Origin: GCA-2683825 sp965662355
Lineage (GTDB): Bacteria > Planctomycetota > UBA1135 > GCA-002686595
Direction of reading: 5' to 3'
Assembly: GCA_965662355.1 (NCBI GenBank)
Contig: CBFIHP010000027.1
Span: 1-64,000, forward strand
DNA length: 64,000 nucleotides
Part shown: positions 26,701 to 34,687 of the stretch, one piece after another
Layout: every line of letters begins with the position of its first letter
How positions within the stretch are numbered: the first letter of the stretch is position 1
Notes under the pieces: model-generated
Databases searched by the model: none
The model's input: the letters and a program-made list of their open reading frames with translations, nothing else
What the model was told of the DNA's origin: nothing
Position numbers and translations under genes: made by a program

Positions 26701-26940
26701 GAATCCGAAGTTCGTCTACAACCCCGTGGGGGTAACGTAGGCAGGGTACGGGTGCGTAACTTGAATGGTATTGCGGTTGCCTCGGAACTGGACTTCGGCG
26801 ATGGCACGACAAGCAACCAACTGCCTCCCTTCCAGGTACTGCACCAGTACGCCACTGCCGGTACCTTTACCGTAACGCTGACGACTACGGATCTCTTCGG
26901 AAATACCTCCGTATCGACATCCACGGCAGCAATCAACTAG
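23761..26940 (+). CDS. Large secreted PKD-domain surface protein
   Basis: 1059 residues with signal peptide MKTIMWSVLSAVLFTLQAPP then AASQ. Residues about 25-700 are a single unrecognised region rich in D/N/G/P with scattered cysteines (GCLAGSENCSPD, CQTLIAANVM, SPCPLGG, PRECIG). The C-terminal third holds about four PKD-like modules marked by W-x-FGDG: FTWQFGDGQIGSGNPVTHIF, RIWDWGDGTPAE, TLNFGDGTPAV and SELDFGDGTTSN, each followed by a GTFT-x-T-x-T strand. PKD modules act as extracellular spacers or glycan-contact domains. The ATG at 23761 is chosen because it gives the signal peptide. Long dyad-containing leader, pyrimidine-rich stretch before the start and a strong terminator suggest a well-expressed, regulated surface component. 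Confidence 0.87.
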   Translation: MKTIMWSVLSAVLFTLQAPPAASQDGGTATQTGNIATRFPVTGVGLGIAGSIDEMTIDDPTYFWSSGTITIAGVRIIVPENLLIDLPANRLTLFQLFDQAPEPAKTLGKSGLATNDYDGGFTGIGTAIANRSAFGNYIAGELVIDKNTEEMQGQVTYINYEEGYFRVNGQPNDPNTGKMVRINDPPGRHSLQQGLGCLAGSENCSPDVRFGGDPDNYTVLFVTGYPVGIPSTLNGADAMTGAGDPFAPQTNRPDGITTVMDSTRFAPLMVGDNIIAAGNFEEIAGAQFLSAHTLVVKDALFTNTDIDPTQPDYLVWDEVEWDAPNYANLRIKCLYIGFNTTRSAEIDVFGLHVDPETGENTERIIATTRRVDPNTGAELGGDPNLSRVGVEPHAGGAFKLNIDLDFIDPPFAGVSPKRAPCQTLIAANVMIPDPTGFGPNGMDDGGEDPLNPGTFLGDDGPIAPDPDAQLVSPCPLGGFTIDENIHLMTPNPRECIGRSRRKAADLAGAGADGILGTLDDVAGESLVVLDVSGNVATWGEYLTPVGFGHPEMGEVDMGAWAQAHIFAGAPWLLDRRLGTGGHGELAPVVPSLLMGTELGTGTDPNTGRGFALNPFPLSGLDPVGFLGMFTGNAFGPGNAGTALSDITSQPFSFFPFGPGDSLDPGLIAFAPPPFPITPLPEAGAPTAPAPAVADITTDVTGPFDLADAEALRTVVFTATAVPANSITVGPASGFTWQFGDGQIGSGNPVTHIFGTPGTFTASVIATGPGGSSALFTDDQNFEVMGAAPFAPPIAAFVPSTTTGLAPLVVTFQDISDIASGPGATIISRIWDWGDGTPAETFAVATNPSHTFALPSLPGQYTVQLTVVGSGGAMDSTSALITVDAPPAPLALLSALTGGAAPAAGVQPLTVSFADNSTGIISSRTLNFGDGTPAVTSMGAPAAALSTTHTYSAAGTFLATLTVENLGGSSNSTQTIVVDAFESEVRLQPRGGNVGRVRVRNLNGIAVASELDFGDGTTSNQLPPFQVLHQYATAGTFTVTLTTTDLFGNTSVSTSTAAIN

Positions 26941-26966
26941 AGATCTGCGCTCTTAGGCTTCCTACA

Positions 26967-27005
26967 GGGGGGCCGCTCGGCTTCGGCCGGGCGGTCCCCC
27001 TTTTC
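26967..27005 (+). terminator. Rho-independent terminator of the PKD-protein gene
   Basis: A GC-rich stem of about 15 base pairs (GGGGGG-CCGCTCGGC against GCCGGGCGGTCCCCC) with a TTCG loop is followed by TTTTC. It starts 26 bases after the stop codon of the PKD gene. It is the clearest terminator in the window and may also protect the convergent gene at 27101. Confidence 0.88.
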
Positions 27006-27100
27006 GATTGGCTCGGGGAGCACTCGCTCGCCGCACCGAACGCGTTAGTTGCGCACGGCGGTGGAACGGGAAGGCATGCTCGGCGGAACCGACGCGCGCG

Positions 27101-27643
27101 TTACTGCAGTCGCTTGATGATGTGGATTCCGAACTTCGACGTTCCCTTGCCTGCCGGCGGCGGTGGGTCAAAGAGCGCGATGCCGAACTCGCCTACGCGC
27201 AACCTCCAGGCGGTGTTGCCGAAGGCAGGAACCATGTGCTTACGTGAATAGACATCAGCCATGGAGTTGGCATCGTCCAGGACGGTCATGGTGTAGATGC
27301 CCGGGTTTTCGTCGTCGGTGTACTTCACTACGAGATCGCTGAAGTTCGTCCCGTTTGCGGCAGCGAGCTCTTGGAGGATCTTGGCCGCACGTTTCTCGGC
27401 ATCGATCGGTACGCGATTGCCGAAGGCATAGCCTACGCCCACCAACAGGTGCTGGACCATCACCCGACCAGCGGGGTGCTCCTCGCGTGCCTGTAGGAGA
27501 TCGGCGGCTTCGTGCATGGTCTCGATAGGGTCCGCGTCCTCGGGAAAGGCAAGGATGAGCGGCGCGTCGCTGGCGCAGTTCGTGAGGGCGAGCCCCAGCA
27601 GGAGGGGGACGTATAGATTGAGGAAGGAGTGTTTCTTCACCAT
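27101..27643 (-). CDS. Parvulin-type peptidyl-prolyl isomerase-like lipoprotein
   Basis: About 180 residues from ATG 27643. N-terminal signal MVKKHSFLNLYVPLLLGLAL leads to TNC, a loose lipobox. The mature part matches a rotamase/PpiC fold: VMVQHLLVGVGYAF, AEKRAAKILQELAAANGTNF, SDLVVKYTDD, MVPAFGNTAWRLRVGEFGIA and the closing SKFGIHIIKRLQ (SxFGxHIIxR is the family ending). It would assist folding of exported proteins in the periplasm or on the envelope. It converges on the PKD-protein gene; the terminator lies between. Confidence 0.83.
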   Translation of the reverse strand: MVKKHSFLNLYVPLLLGLALTNCASDAPLILAFPEDADPIETMHEAADLLQAREEHPAGRVMVQHLLVGVGYAFGNRVPIDAEKRAAKILQELAAANGTNFSDLVVKYTDDENPGIYTMTVLDDANSMADVYSRKHMVPAFGNTAWRLRVGEFGIALFDPPPPAGKGTSKFGIHIIKRLQ

Positions 27644-27852
27644 CGGGGATTGGTCGGGATGCACCCCGGTCATCCTTGAGAGAAATCTATTCCGTGACGG
27701 GGCTCGTGGTCCGCAGTGGGCCTAGCGACGCTCCACGAGGTCGTTCGCGTGGGTCGAAGGGCTTCGTGAGGTAGCCCGCCGCTGAAGGCTCGACCGTGGA
27801 GAACGCCCTCCACAGGCATAAGTCGATCAAGGCGCAGAGAGCTGAGGAATGC

Positions 27853-27913
27853 GATCAGGACGTGAAAACCCGAGCTGGTGGGGGAGTTCTGGCCCTACGT
27901 GGAGCCATGCACC
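27853..27913 (+). repeat. 61-bp dispersed repeat, copy 1
   Basis: 53 of 61 bases match 29492-29552. In both copies the same frame reads VGEFW-x-Y-x-x-PCT, and differences fall as in coding sequence, so the repeats are probably two remnants of one protein gene. Copy 1 lies in the 350-base gap before the KamA-type gene, 13 bases or so after a shorter shared word (GCAGAG-x-GCTGAGG at 27834-27846). Confidence 0.55.
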
Positions 27914-27994
27914 AAGGCCCATCACACCGGCGAATTCGGAGCCGATCTGGCCCATTTCGTAAACGCGATCCGCCTCTGATGAAAGATAGCCGTC

Positions 27995-29401
27995 TTGGAG
28001 TTGGCTCCTAGCGCGGTACACTACGCGCCTGGCGCTTCTGGGCGCAAACTCCTCTTGACTGCTAAGTATCAGGCACTGAATGCCTCCAGCCTTCGCGGAC
28101 TCCTTCGAGAGCGGGGCGTTTCCGAAGAGATCATCGAGATTTTGGAGGCGGTGGCTTCCGTTCTGCCCTTCCGGGTAAATCGCTACATCGTCGAAGAGCT
28201 CATCGATTGGCAAGAGGTTCCCGACGACCCGATTTTTCAGCTTGTCTTCCCACAGCCGGGGATGCTCCCTGATTCGGATCTCCAAGCGGTCCTCGACCTG
28301 CGGCGTGCGAAAGCTCCCGAGGCCTACATTGACGAAGAGATCAAGAGGATCCGGGCGTCCTTGAACCCACATCCGGGCGGTCAACTCGAGTTGAATGTCC
28401 CGACGCTGTCGCGCGCTAGGGCTGAGGGGATCCAACACAAGTATCGGGAAACCGTTCTGTTCTTCCCGCGCGAGGGGCAGACCTGTCATGCCTATTGCAG
28501 CTATTGCTTCCGCTGGGCACAGTTTGTCGGCGACAGCGACCTGAAGTTCTCCAACGAGGAAGCCAACATTCTTCCGCGTTATTTGTCAGCCCATCCTGAG
28601 GTGACGGATGTCATCTTCACGGGCGGCGACCCAATGATCATGGGAGCTAAGCGGCTGAAGAGGCTGCTGGATCCGATCATAGAGATCGAGACCGTTCAGA
28701 ACATTCGGATAGGAACGAAGAGCCAAGCTTGGTGGCCCCAGCGATTTGTATCCGCTTCGGATGCCGACGAACTCATGGGGCTCTTAGACAGCATCAGCGC
28801 GTCAGGCAAACACCTGACGATCATGGCGCACTACTCCCACCCGCGTGAACTCGAGGTCCCCCTAGCCCAACAAGCGATTGGCCGTATTCGGGATACCGGC
28901 GCGATCATCCGCGGGCAGGCTCCGCTCGTCCGCCATGTCAACGACTCATCGGAGACCTGGGCGGCACTTTGGCGCGAACAAGTCCGGCATGGGGTGGTTC
29001 CCTACTACATGTTTGTGGAAAGGGATACCGGAGCCTACGAGCATTTCCGAGTGCCCCTCGCAGAGGCTCTCGAGATCTTCACTGGCGCCTATTCCCAAGT
29101 GTCTGGTTTGTCACGAACGGTGCGCGGCCCGGTGATGTCCTGCACGCCGGGCAAGGTGCTCGTCGACGGCGTAGCTACAGTCGAGAAAACAAAAGTCTTT
29201 GTGCTGAAACTGATTCAGGCCCGAGATCCGAGCCTCGTCAATCAGGTTTTCTTCGCCCACTACGATCCCTCGGCGTCGTGGATCGAAGACCTGCGCCCCG
29301 CCTTTGCGGCCAGCTGGCCTTGGGCATCCAAGTCTTTGAAAGCGAAGCACACCGCCCTTCCTGGCCGTGCCGCCAACGCGAACACTCAACACTCTCAGTG
29401 A
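27995..29401 (+). CDS. KamA-family radical SAM protein (lysine 2,3-aminomutase-like)
   Basis: A 468-residue radical SAM enzyme related to lysine 2,3-aminomutase, which shifts an alpha-amino group with PLP and a 4Fe-4S cluster. The cluster motif is CHAYCSYC (C164, C168, C171), the SAM-binding region is DVIFTGGDPMIM, and TPGKVLVDG contains the Lys position expected for PLP attachment. Reading starts at TTG 27995, preceded by CTTGGAG-like sequence; no ATG in frame would preserve the N-terminal domain (SLRGLLRERGVSEEIIEIL). No EF-P, EpmA or beta-lysine gene is adjacent, so substrate is open. It lies between two remnant-bearing gaps. Confidence 0.88.
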   Translation: MELAPSAVHYAPGASGRKLLLTAKYQALNASSLRGLLRERGVSEEIIEILEAVASVLPFRVNRYIVEELIDWQEVPDDPIFQLVFPQPGMLPDSDLQAVLDLRRAKAPEAYIDEEIKRIRASLNPHPGGQLELNVPTLSRARAEGIQHKYRETVLFFPREGQTCHAYCSYCFRWAQFVGDSDLKFSNEEANILPRYLSAHPEVTDVIFTGGDPMIMGAKRLKRLLDPIIEIETVQNIRIGTKSQAWWPQRFVSASDADELMGLLDSISASGKHLTIMAHYSHPRELEVPLAQQAIGRIRDTGAIIRGQAPLVRHVNDSSETWAALWREQVRHGVVPYYMFVERDTGAYEHFRVPLAEALEIFTGAYSQVSGLSRTVRGPVMSCTPGKVLVDGVATVEKTKVFVLKLIQARDPSLVNQVFFAHYDPSASWIEDLRPAFAASWPWASKSLKAKHTALPGRAANANTQHSQ

Positions 29402-29491
29402 CGAGTTCTCGATCCGAAGTCGCAGAGGGCTGAGGCGGTGCTCGAATGTCCTGAACCGGGTGCTCGAACCCGGTCGGCTGGTATCGAAGGC

Positions 29492-29552
29492 GATCCGGAC
29501 GTGAAAACCGGGGATGGTGGGGGAGTTCTGGACCTACTTGGGTCCATGCACC
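29492..29552 (+). repeat. 61-bp dispersed repeat, copy 2
   Basis: Second copy of the element at 27853-27913 (53 of 61 identical), just before the lipoprotein gene at 29598. Upstream of it, at 29422-29474, lies a stretch with the same word GCAGAGGGCTGAGGCG found at 34813-34828, and there both read R-A-E-A followed, after a one-base shift, by I/V-LNR-x-x-E-x-GR. Confidence 0.55.
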
Positions 29553-29597
29553 GACGTCGTCGAGAACGGCGCTTTGAATCTCCTCCTCAGGGTTATC

Positions 29598-30272
29598 ATG
29601 AATGCCCTTGCCATGCTCTTGCGTTTCACACTACTTCTCGGCTTCGTGTTCACGTGCAGCGCTTGTGACGATGCCCCGCACCGCGCGAGATGGTTCGAGC
29701 ACTTGGTCCGAGGGCAACGCTATGAAGAGGCCCTGTCGGTATATGTTGAGCTCAGTGAGCTGGAGAAGGAACGACCTTCACTCCGTTATCAGGCGTTGCG
29801 AGCCTCGCTCGGGTCCCACGGCTACGACCTGACGTTCATCCAGAGGCTCGAACAACTGTGCGGGCTGCATCCGCGTACGCTTTGGCAGAACCGTTTCCTC
29901 GAAGAGCTTCAGCCCCAGCGTTGGCTGGAACTGGGAGAATTCGCGCGACTTCTGTCACGGGAGAACGACCGAAGCCGTTTCCACAGGCTCTTCGTGTCCA
30001 CGCGCCTGGTCAGTAATCTCATCGAACTTCGCAATGCTGTGAACTCGGGCGATGCGAAGTCCGCGGAAGACGCCGTGGATCGTCTTCGCGAAACGTTAGA
30101 GCATGCGAATTCCGGAAGAGAGTCACGCAGGGGTCTCGCCCGGCTCGACGGCCCACTGGACGAGTTGCGAGTGCTCAGGAAGGAACTCCGTGGGCTGGAA
30201 TCCACCGCGTCCGTGATCGCCTGGCTCGATGAGAATGTAGCCCTCTTGGACGGCGAGGAGCAACGGAGATGA
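29598..30272 (+). CDS. Putative lipoprotein, first gene of an operon with a membrane glycosyltransferase
   Basis: 224 residues from ATG 29598: MNALAMLLRFTLLLGFVFTC followed by SACDDAP, a lipoprotein-like signal. The mature part is almost entirely helical, with a long acidic/basic coiled region at the end (SAEDAVDRLRETLEHAN, LDELRVLRKELRGLES). No family recognised. The stop overlaps the next start as ATGA, so it is translationally coupled to the GT-C-like transferase and may serve it as a periplasmic partner. The frame is open upstream to 29514, but that part is the remnant repeat. Confidence 0.72.
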   Translation: MNALAMLLRFTLLLGFVFTCSACDDAPHRARWFEHLVRGQRYEEALSVYVELSELEKERPSLRYQALRASLGSHGYDLTFIQRLEQLCGLHPRTLWQNRFLEELQPQRWLELGEFARLLSRENDRSRFHRLFVSTRLVSNLIELRNAVNSGDAKSAEDAVDRLRETLEHANSGRESRRGLARLDGPLDELRVLRKELRGLESTASVIAWLDENVALLDGEEQRR

Positions 30273-31612
30273 GACCGCGAGACCTCGTCATAGCGTTCGT
30301 TCTCGGGGTCCTCGGCCTCATCGTGGCACTGCCGCACTCGCCCCTTCGACCCGAGGGCTGGAGCGTGCCTACGATGAACCTCGGCCCGCGATCCGGGCCT
30401 GTGTTCCCAATCCGTTCTTGGGTCCTCGTCCTCCCCCTCGTCCTGCTCGGGTGGGCCGTGAACGCCTGGCAACGCAGGAGCGTGAGTTGGAGACAATTCG
30501 TCGTGACGGCGTATCTCGCCGGATACCTGGGCGTTCTGGCGATCGGCTACGCGCAGTTTGGGAACCTCGAAGTCCTGGCTCATCGCGTGCACACGATTAG
30601 CTATGCCAAGGATGCATATCTCTTCGAGGAATTCAGCACGATCTGGAATGCCTACGACGCTCAGGAGCGGATGACGGGTCATGGTCGTACGCATCCACCG
30701 GGCGCCGTCACTGCGTTCTGGTTGGCGCAGCGCGTGGGTGGGATGTTCCACGGAGACGAGGATGGGGGCTACCGGACCTTCGTCCAGGGGGCGCGCATCT
30801 CGGGTTTTCTCCTCCCCGCGATCGCCGGGCTTTGGCTGTTTCCGCTCGGACGTCTCGCACGTCGTCGCTGGGGTGAGCGCACGGGGGCCGTCACGGTCGC
30901 GCTCGGGGCGGTTGTTCCTTCACTCTTGGTCATCGCGCCGTGCATGGAAGGCTTGCTTCCGCTGCTGTTGGCCACCGCCCTGTTGGTCTTGGAAAGGGGC
31001 CTGGCTGAGGACGACCCGCGCTTCACGGTGTTGGCGGGCGCCTTTGGAGTCGCCGGCACCTTCCTTTCGTTCGCGAGCGGAGCGGCGGGGTTCGTGCTCT
31101 TCGGGGTGGTCCTCGCACACCGCGGGCTATCCTGGAAGCGGCGATCGATCCATGGGCTGGCGCTCGGCGCGGGAGCTCTGGGGCTCGTCGCTCTGGGCCC
31201 GGTGCTTCTCGGCTACAACCCCGCGGTTCGGTTCCTTGGCGCGGTCGGGCACCATGTGGATGGCCCAAACCGACCCTACAGTCTCTTCCTCTTGCTCGGC
31301 CCTTTCGCTTTCTTTCTCTGGAGCGGCCCAATCGTCTCGTGGAACGCATTTCGATCGCTCGTGCACGATCGCTTGGGGCAGATCACGTTCTGTGTGCTCG
31401 GGATCCTCGCACTTTCGGGCATCGTTCGCGGTGAGAACGAGCGACTGTGGTTGGCGTTCCTACCCTTCCTCCTCCTGTCTGCGGGAGCCGCCTGCGAACG
31501 AGACTTGAATCGCTCGAACACATCCCTTGGGGCCACGCTACTCGTCCTCTCGCTCGGGTTCTCCATCCTTCTCGCGCGTGTGCTTGACCATGGAAGCGAC
31601 TACTTCCGCTGA
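30269..31612 (+). CDS. GT-C-type membrane glycosyltransferase-like protein
   Basis: 447 residues with about ten hydrophobic helices (LVIAFVLGVLGLIVALP, WVLVLPLVLLGWAVNAW, LLLATALLVLERGLA and others). The first large loop carries an acidic stretch and GHGRTHPPGAVTAFWLAQRV; a THPP(G) element after the first loop is typical of dolichyl- or undecaprenyl-phosphate-sugar dependent GT-C transferases (PMT/ArnT-like). It would transfer a sugar to lipid or protein on the outer side of the membrane. Acceptor unknown. Coupled to the upstream lipoprotein through ATGA. Confidence 0.72.
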   Translation: MRPRDLVIAFVLGVLGLIVALPHSPLRPEGWSVPTMNLGPRSGPVFPIRSWVLVLPLVLLGWAVNAWQRRSVSWRQFVVTAYLAGYLGVLAIGYAQFGNLEVLAHRVHTISYAKDAYLFEEFSTIWNAYDAQERMTGHGRTHPPGAVTAFWLAQRVGGMFHGDEDGGYRTFVQGARISGFLLPAIAGLWLFPLGRLARRRWGERTGAVTVALGAVVPSLLVIAPCMEGLLPLLLATALLVLERGLAEDDPRFTVLAGAFGVAGTFLSFASGAAGFVLFGVVLAHRGLSWKRRSIHGLALGAGALGLVALGPVLLGYNPAVRFLGAVGHHVDGPNRPYSLFLLLGPFAFFLWSGPIVSWNAFRSLVHDRLGQITFCVLGILALSGIVRGENERLWLAFLPFLLLSAGAACERDLNRSNTSLGATLLVLSLGFSILLARVLDHGSDYFR

Positions 31613-31684
31613 CTTCCGGCGCAGGCGCACAGACCGCACCGAGCGTGAGATCTGTGTCGAGGGCCCTGCCAACAACGGGGACAT

Positions 31685-32365
31685 TCAGCGGGGAGTGCGA
31701 CGGCGCAACACACAAGCACCCGCGCCGCCGATCAGAACCGCCAGCCCGCCGATCCCCGCGGGTGAAAGGCCTGGAACGCCGGTGGATAACGTCTCGATAG
31801 TCATCGTCGCAAAGAGCCCGCCGAAGGGCTGGAAGGGACCGTCGTCCAGGGTCCAGTTGAAAACGCTGAGACCGGTGAAATCGTAGACGCCGACAGCACC
31901 CAGGACATCGAGCGAAGAGAGCTCCGCCCCTCCAGAAGTCACGGAGAAGTTGTTGATGAATTGTCCCAACTGGCCCACCTGATCCGTGGCCACGCCCGTC
32001 GGGAAATCCACGTTGTTCGCCAAGAAGAAACCGTCGACTGCGGGGTCGTTGTCGCGCAGGACGAAGTACGGGGTCCCAGGAAAGGGGTTCTGCAGCGCCA
32101 CGGCGATCCCATCCACATCCATCGTGAAGGAACTGGAGTCGATCGGATATCCGCGTGTAGGAAAGCTCGTGCTGTCGATGAACACGGCCGAGTCGATCAG
32201 AAAACTCATCTCCAGCGGGTTGCCGGGAATGGCACCCGAAAGCGGAGGGAAGGGAATGCTGTTGAAATCGACGGTACCGACGACGGTCACGCGCACCGGC
32301 TCACGGGCGGCGGCGGGAGGTGCCAAGAAAAGCAGAGTGAGAGAGAGGAGGGGGCTTCGGATCAC
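31685..32365 (-). CDS. Secreted protein with an IPTL-CTERM-like C-terminal sorting signal
   Basis: 226 residues: signal peptide MIRSPLLSLTLLFLAPPAAA, then a beta-rich domain like those of PEP-CTERM proteins (VTVVGTVDFNSIPFPPLSGA, FSVTSGGAELSSL), and at the C-terminus VPGLSPAG, a hydrophobic helix and LRRRTPR. This tripartite end resembles IPTL-CTERM/PEP-CTERM-type sorting signals, which are cut by exosortase-like enzymes. No exosortase is visible in the window. Likely surface or matrix protein. Confidence 0.8.
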   Translation of the reverse strand: MIRSPLLSLTLLFLAPPAAAREPVRVTVVGTVDFNSIPFPPLSGAIPGNPLEMSFLIDSAVFIDSTSFPTRGYPIDSSSFTMDVDGIAVALQNPFPGTPYFVLRDNDPAVDGFFLANNVDFPTGVATDQVGQLGQFINNFSVTSGGAELSSLDVLGAVGVYDFTGLSVFNWTLDDGPFQPFGGLFATMTIETLSTGVPGLSPAGIGGLAVLIGGAGACVLRRRTPR

Positions 32366-32474
32366 CCATGAATCATAGCAAGTCTACCCATACCGACATT
32401 CGAAACCATCCGCGACGAGTTCCCGTCGGTTTTCGGCTCTGAAGGCTACCTGAGCTACCCCGAAGTAGCAGGCG

Positions 32475-32502
32475 GTGAATCATGGAGGGATGTCTCGATC
32501 TC
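32475..32502 (+). repeat. 28-bp dispersed repeat, copy 1
   Basis: 25 of 28 bases match 45640-45667. In copy 2 the sequence reads on into a frame resembling the N-terminus of a transposase, so this copy is probably the edge of a similar lost element. Confidence 0.45.
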
Positions 32503-32598
32503 CAAGCTGAGTAGTGATGAGTGCCTTCAGCTAGGATCCATCGAAGGCGTCGGCGATCAGACCTCGCGGCGGACTGCGCTAAGGGGCCAGAACGAAGT

Positions 32599-32760
32599 AT
32601 GGAACGAGACCTAGAGAACCTATTCGAGCAAGCCTGCGCTCTTGACGGCGCGGAGCTAGTGGCGTTCATCCCCAACCGCCCAAGCGAGGACCCCAACCAG
32701 GCACACCTCGAAGTCTGGCTGCCCTCTACGATCATGAACTCAGAGGCGGACGCACCGTGA
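32599..32760 (+). CDS. Small protein (53 residues) coupled to the methyltransferase
   Basis: The short frame starts MERDLENLFEQACALDGAEL and ends with a stop that overlaps the following start as GTGA. Composition is acidic and coding-like. No family recognised, and no strong ribosome-binding site is seen. It may be a genuine leader gene or the end of a truncated gene; the coupling is the best argument that it is translated. Confidence 0.4.
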   Translation: MERDLENLFEQACALDGAELVAFIPNRPSEDPNQAHLEVWLPSTIMNSEADAP

Positions 32761-33344
32761 CCAGCGACATAGATGGCTTCATGCGAGCGGCCTTCTTGGT
32801 CGAGCTTCTTGGTGTTCCCTTGGCTCGCTCCCTGTTCGCCGGCCTACAGTGGGGGCGGGCGAAGGGGTGGAAATGGAGGGAGTCACGCGTCTACCTCATT
32901 GGTGGGCTCCCCTTCGGGGTCGCCATCATCTACACGCTTGGTGCATACCTTCTCTCCGCCGACCTGCCGTGGATGTACATGGGGTTGCCAAGCGTCGTCC
33001 GGTGGGTGGGGCTTGCCGCCTCGCTGGCTGTCAGCGGCTTTCTCATCTGGGTGTTCCAGAGCATCGGTATGGCGGGAGCCAAAGGCCTGGTCACGTTCGA
33101 TGAAATGAAGCTGGCCACGAACGGCCCGTACTCCAGGATTCGTCATCCCATGTACGCTGGCTTTGGTCTCTGGGGCATCACGTGGCTGTTCTTCACCGAC
33201 AATTGGACTGTCGGCGTGGCAATGGTCGGTTTCATCGTCTTCATTGCCATTTTCCGGGTCCCGCACGAAGAGCGGATGCTCATCGAGCACTTCGGTGACG
33301 AGTACCGTCACTACATGGCGAAAACACGTCGGTTTCTACCCTAG
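32757..33344 (+). CDS. Isoprenylcysteine carboxyl methyltransferase-like membrane protein
   Basis: 195 residues with four to five hydrophobic helices. The C-terminal half has the ICMT/PEMT signature: LATNGPYSRIRHPMYAGFGL (NGPY-x-x-x-RHPMY), and VPHEERMLIEHFGDEYRHYM (E-E-x-x-L-x-x-x-FGDEY-x-x-Y), ending RRFLP. These proteins use SAM to methylate lipid-like or small hydrophobic acceptors in the membrane. In bacteria the acceptor is usually unknown. The GTG start overlaps the small upstream frame. Confidence 0.9.
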   Translation: MTSDIDGFMRAAFLVELLGVPLARSLFAGLQWGRAKGWKWRESRVYLIGGLPFGVAIIYTLGAYLLSADLPWMYMGLPSVVRWVGLAASLAVSGFLIWVFQSIGMAGAKGLVTFDEMKLATNGPYSRIRHPMYAGFGLWGITWLFFTDNWTVGVAMVGFIVFIAIFRVPHEERMLIEHFGDEYRHYMAKTRRFLP

Positions 33345-33514
33345 GTCGCTCGGCGTCCTGTCCACATATTCGGCTGTGACGCGGCGGCTTCGAGTCCTGT
33401 GAGAAACCCGCTTCGCTCACCTCGGCGAATATCATCTGGCGCTGGGCGCAACTCGCGCTACGCGCGCTGAAAGCGCACGTCGACTCCCATTTGACAGATT
33501 GGAGCCTTTCGCCG

Positions 33515-34687
33515 ATGCTGGAGCGGATGAAGGGTTCCAGGTTTTTCTTCTTTGTTCTCTTGGCCCTCGTCTCTCTGGTCACCCCTTCGGGAGCCACCTG
33601 GTCGATCGTCGTTGTCAATGCGCGTACCGGCGAGGTCGGTGTAGCGTCAGCCACTTGCCTCGCGAACTTCAACTTGCGTCGCTGGACTCCCGTGATCGTG
33701 ATCGGCAGGGGTGCGGCTTCCGCCCAGGGCATCGTGGACACTACAGGCGCCAACCGGCGCCTCATTCGTAACGGTCTGCGGGATGGGATCCGTACAGATG
33801 AGATCCTCGACATGCTGGGTATGAGCGACCCGATTCATCCGAGTCGGGTATACGGGATCGTTTCGATCGGGCACGGATCAACGAGCGTCCTCGGGACGCA
33901 ATCGCAGAATGGCAGACACGCCCTCACGGGTCAGGTTGGCGACTACATCTACGCCATCCAGGGATCCGGATTGACTGGCGCCGTCGTCGTTCTCGCCACG
34001 GAGGCAGCCTTCGTGCAGGAGAGCGGTGACATGAGCCAACGCATGCTCGCCGGCTTGCAAGCGGGAAAGCGCTTTGGTGGGGACGGGCGTTGTTCCTGCG
34101 CTCCCCAGGCACCGACTTCTTGTGGCGCGCCACCCCCGGGGTTTCTCAAGTCGGGGCACTGCGGGTACGTCATCGTTGCGCGCCATGGAGACACCACCGG
34201 CTCTTGCGGTTCGAACGGCTGCGCCCAGGGCGACTACTACCTGACGCTGAATATCCAGGGCCCAAACGCTGCGGTCGAAGCCCCCGATCCCGTCGACCAG
34301 TTACAAGCCAGGTACGACGTCTGGCGCGAGCGACAGGCGGACCGCCCTGACGGCGTTCTGTCGAGCGTCTCCACGGTCGGTGTACTTCCGGCCAATGGCC
34401 ACGCTCGTCGGACCGTGAAGATCGTCTTGCGCGACATCGACGAGCGTTCGCTGACGACTGGGGGTGCGCTCGTCAGTGTTCAACCACAAGCCGGTTCCGG
34501 TTCGCTCGTGGAGGTCTCCGCGATTCGAGACCACGGAGGCGGGTCCTATTCCTTCAAGGTGACCGCCGGATCGAAAGCGGGCACCGAGCGACTTGTCATC
34601 ACAGTCGATGATGGGCTGGGTGTCGCCACGTTGTATCCCTATACGGAGATTACGCTGAGCGCGCCTGCTGCGCCTTTCGCGAGGTGA
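33515..34687 (+). CDS. Exported DUF1028 (Ntn-hydrolase-like) protein
   Basis: About 390 residues. Signal peptide around MKGSRFFFFVLLALVSLV then TPSGA, after which the mature protein starts ATWSIVVVNARTGEVGVASA, the opening of the DUF1028 family (Ntn-hydrolase-like fold). Further landmarks: GANRRLIRNGLRDGI, HALTGQVGDYIYAIQGS and FGGDGRCSCAPQAPTSC. The last 120 residues are a separate Ig-like beta module (TGGALVSVQPQAGSGSLVEV). Activity of the family is not firmly known. A GGAG lies 10 bases before ATG 33515; ATG 33527 is the alternative. Confidence 0.85.
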   Translation: MLERMKGSRFFFFVLLALVSLVTPSGATWSIVVVNARTGEVGVASATCLANFNLRRWTPVIVIGRGAASAQGIVDTTGANRRLIRNGLRDGIRTDEILDMLGMSDPIHPSRVYGIVSIGHGSTSVLGTQSQNGRHALTGQVGDYIYAIQGSGLTGAVVVLATEAAFVQESGDMSQRMLAGLQAGKRFGGDGRCSCAPQAPTSCGAPPPGFLKSGHCGYVIVARHGDTTGSCGSNGCAQGDYYLTLNIQGPNAAVEAPDPVDQLQARYDVWRERQADRPDGVLSSVSTVGVLPANGHARRTVKIVLRDIDERSLTTGGALVSVQPQAGSGSLVEVSAIRDHGGGSYSFKVTAGSKAGTERLVITVDDGLGVATLYPYTEITLSAPAAPFAR

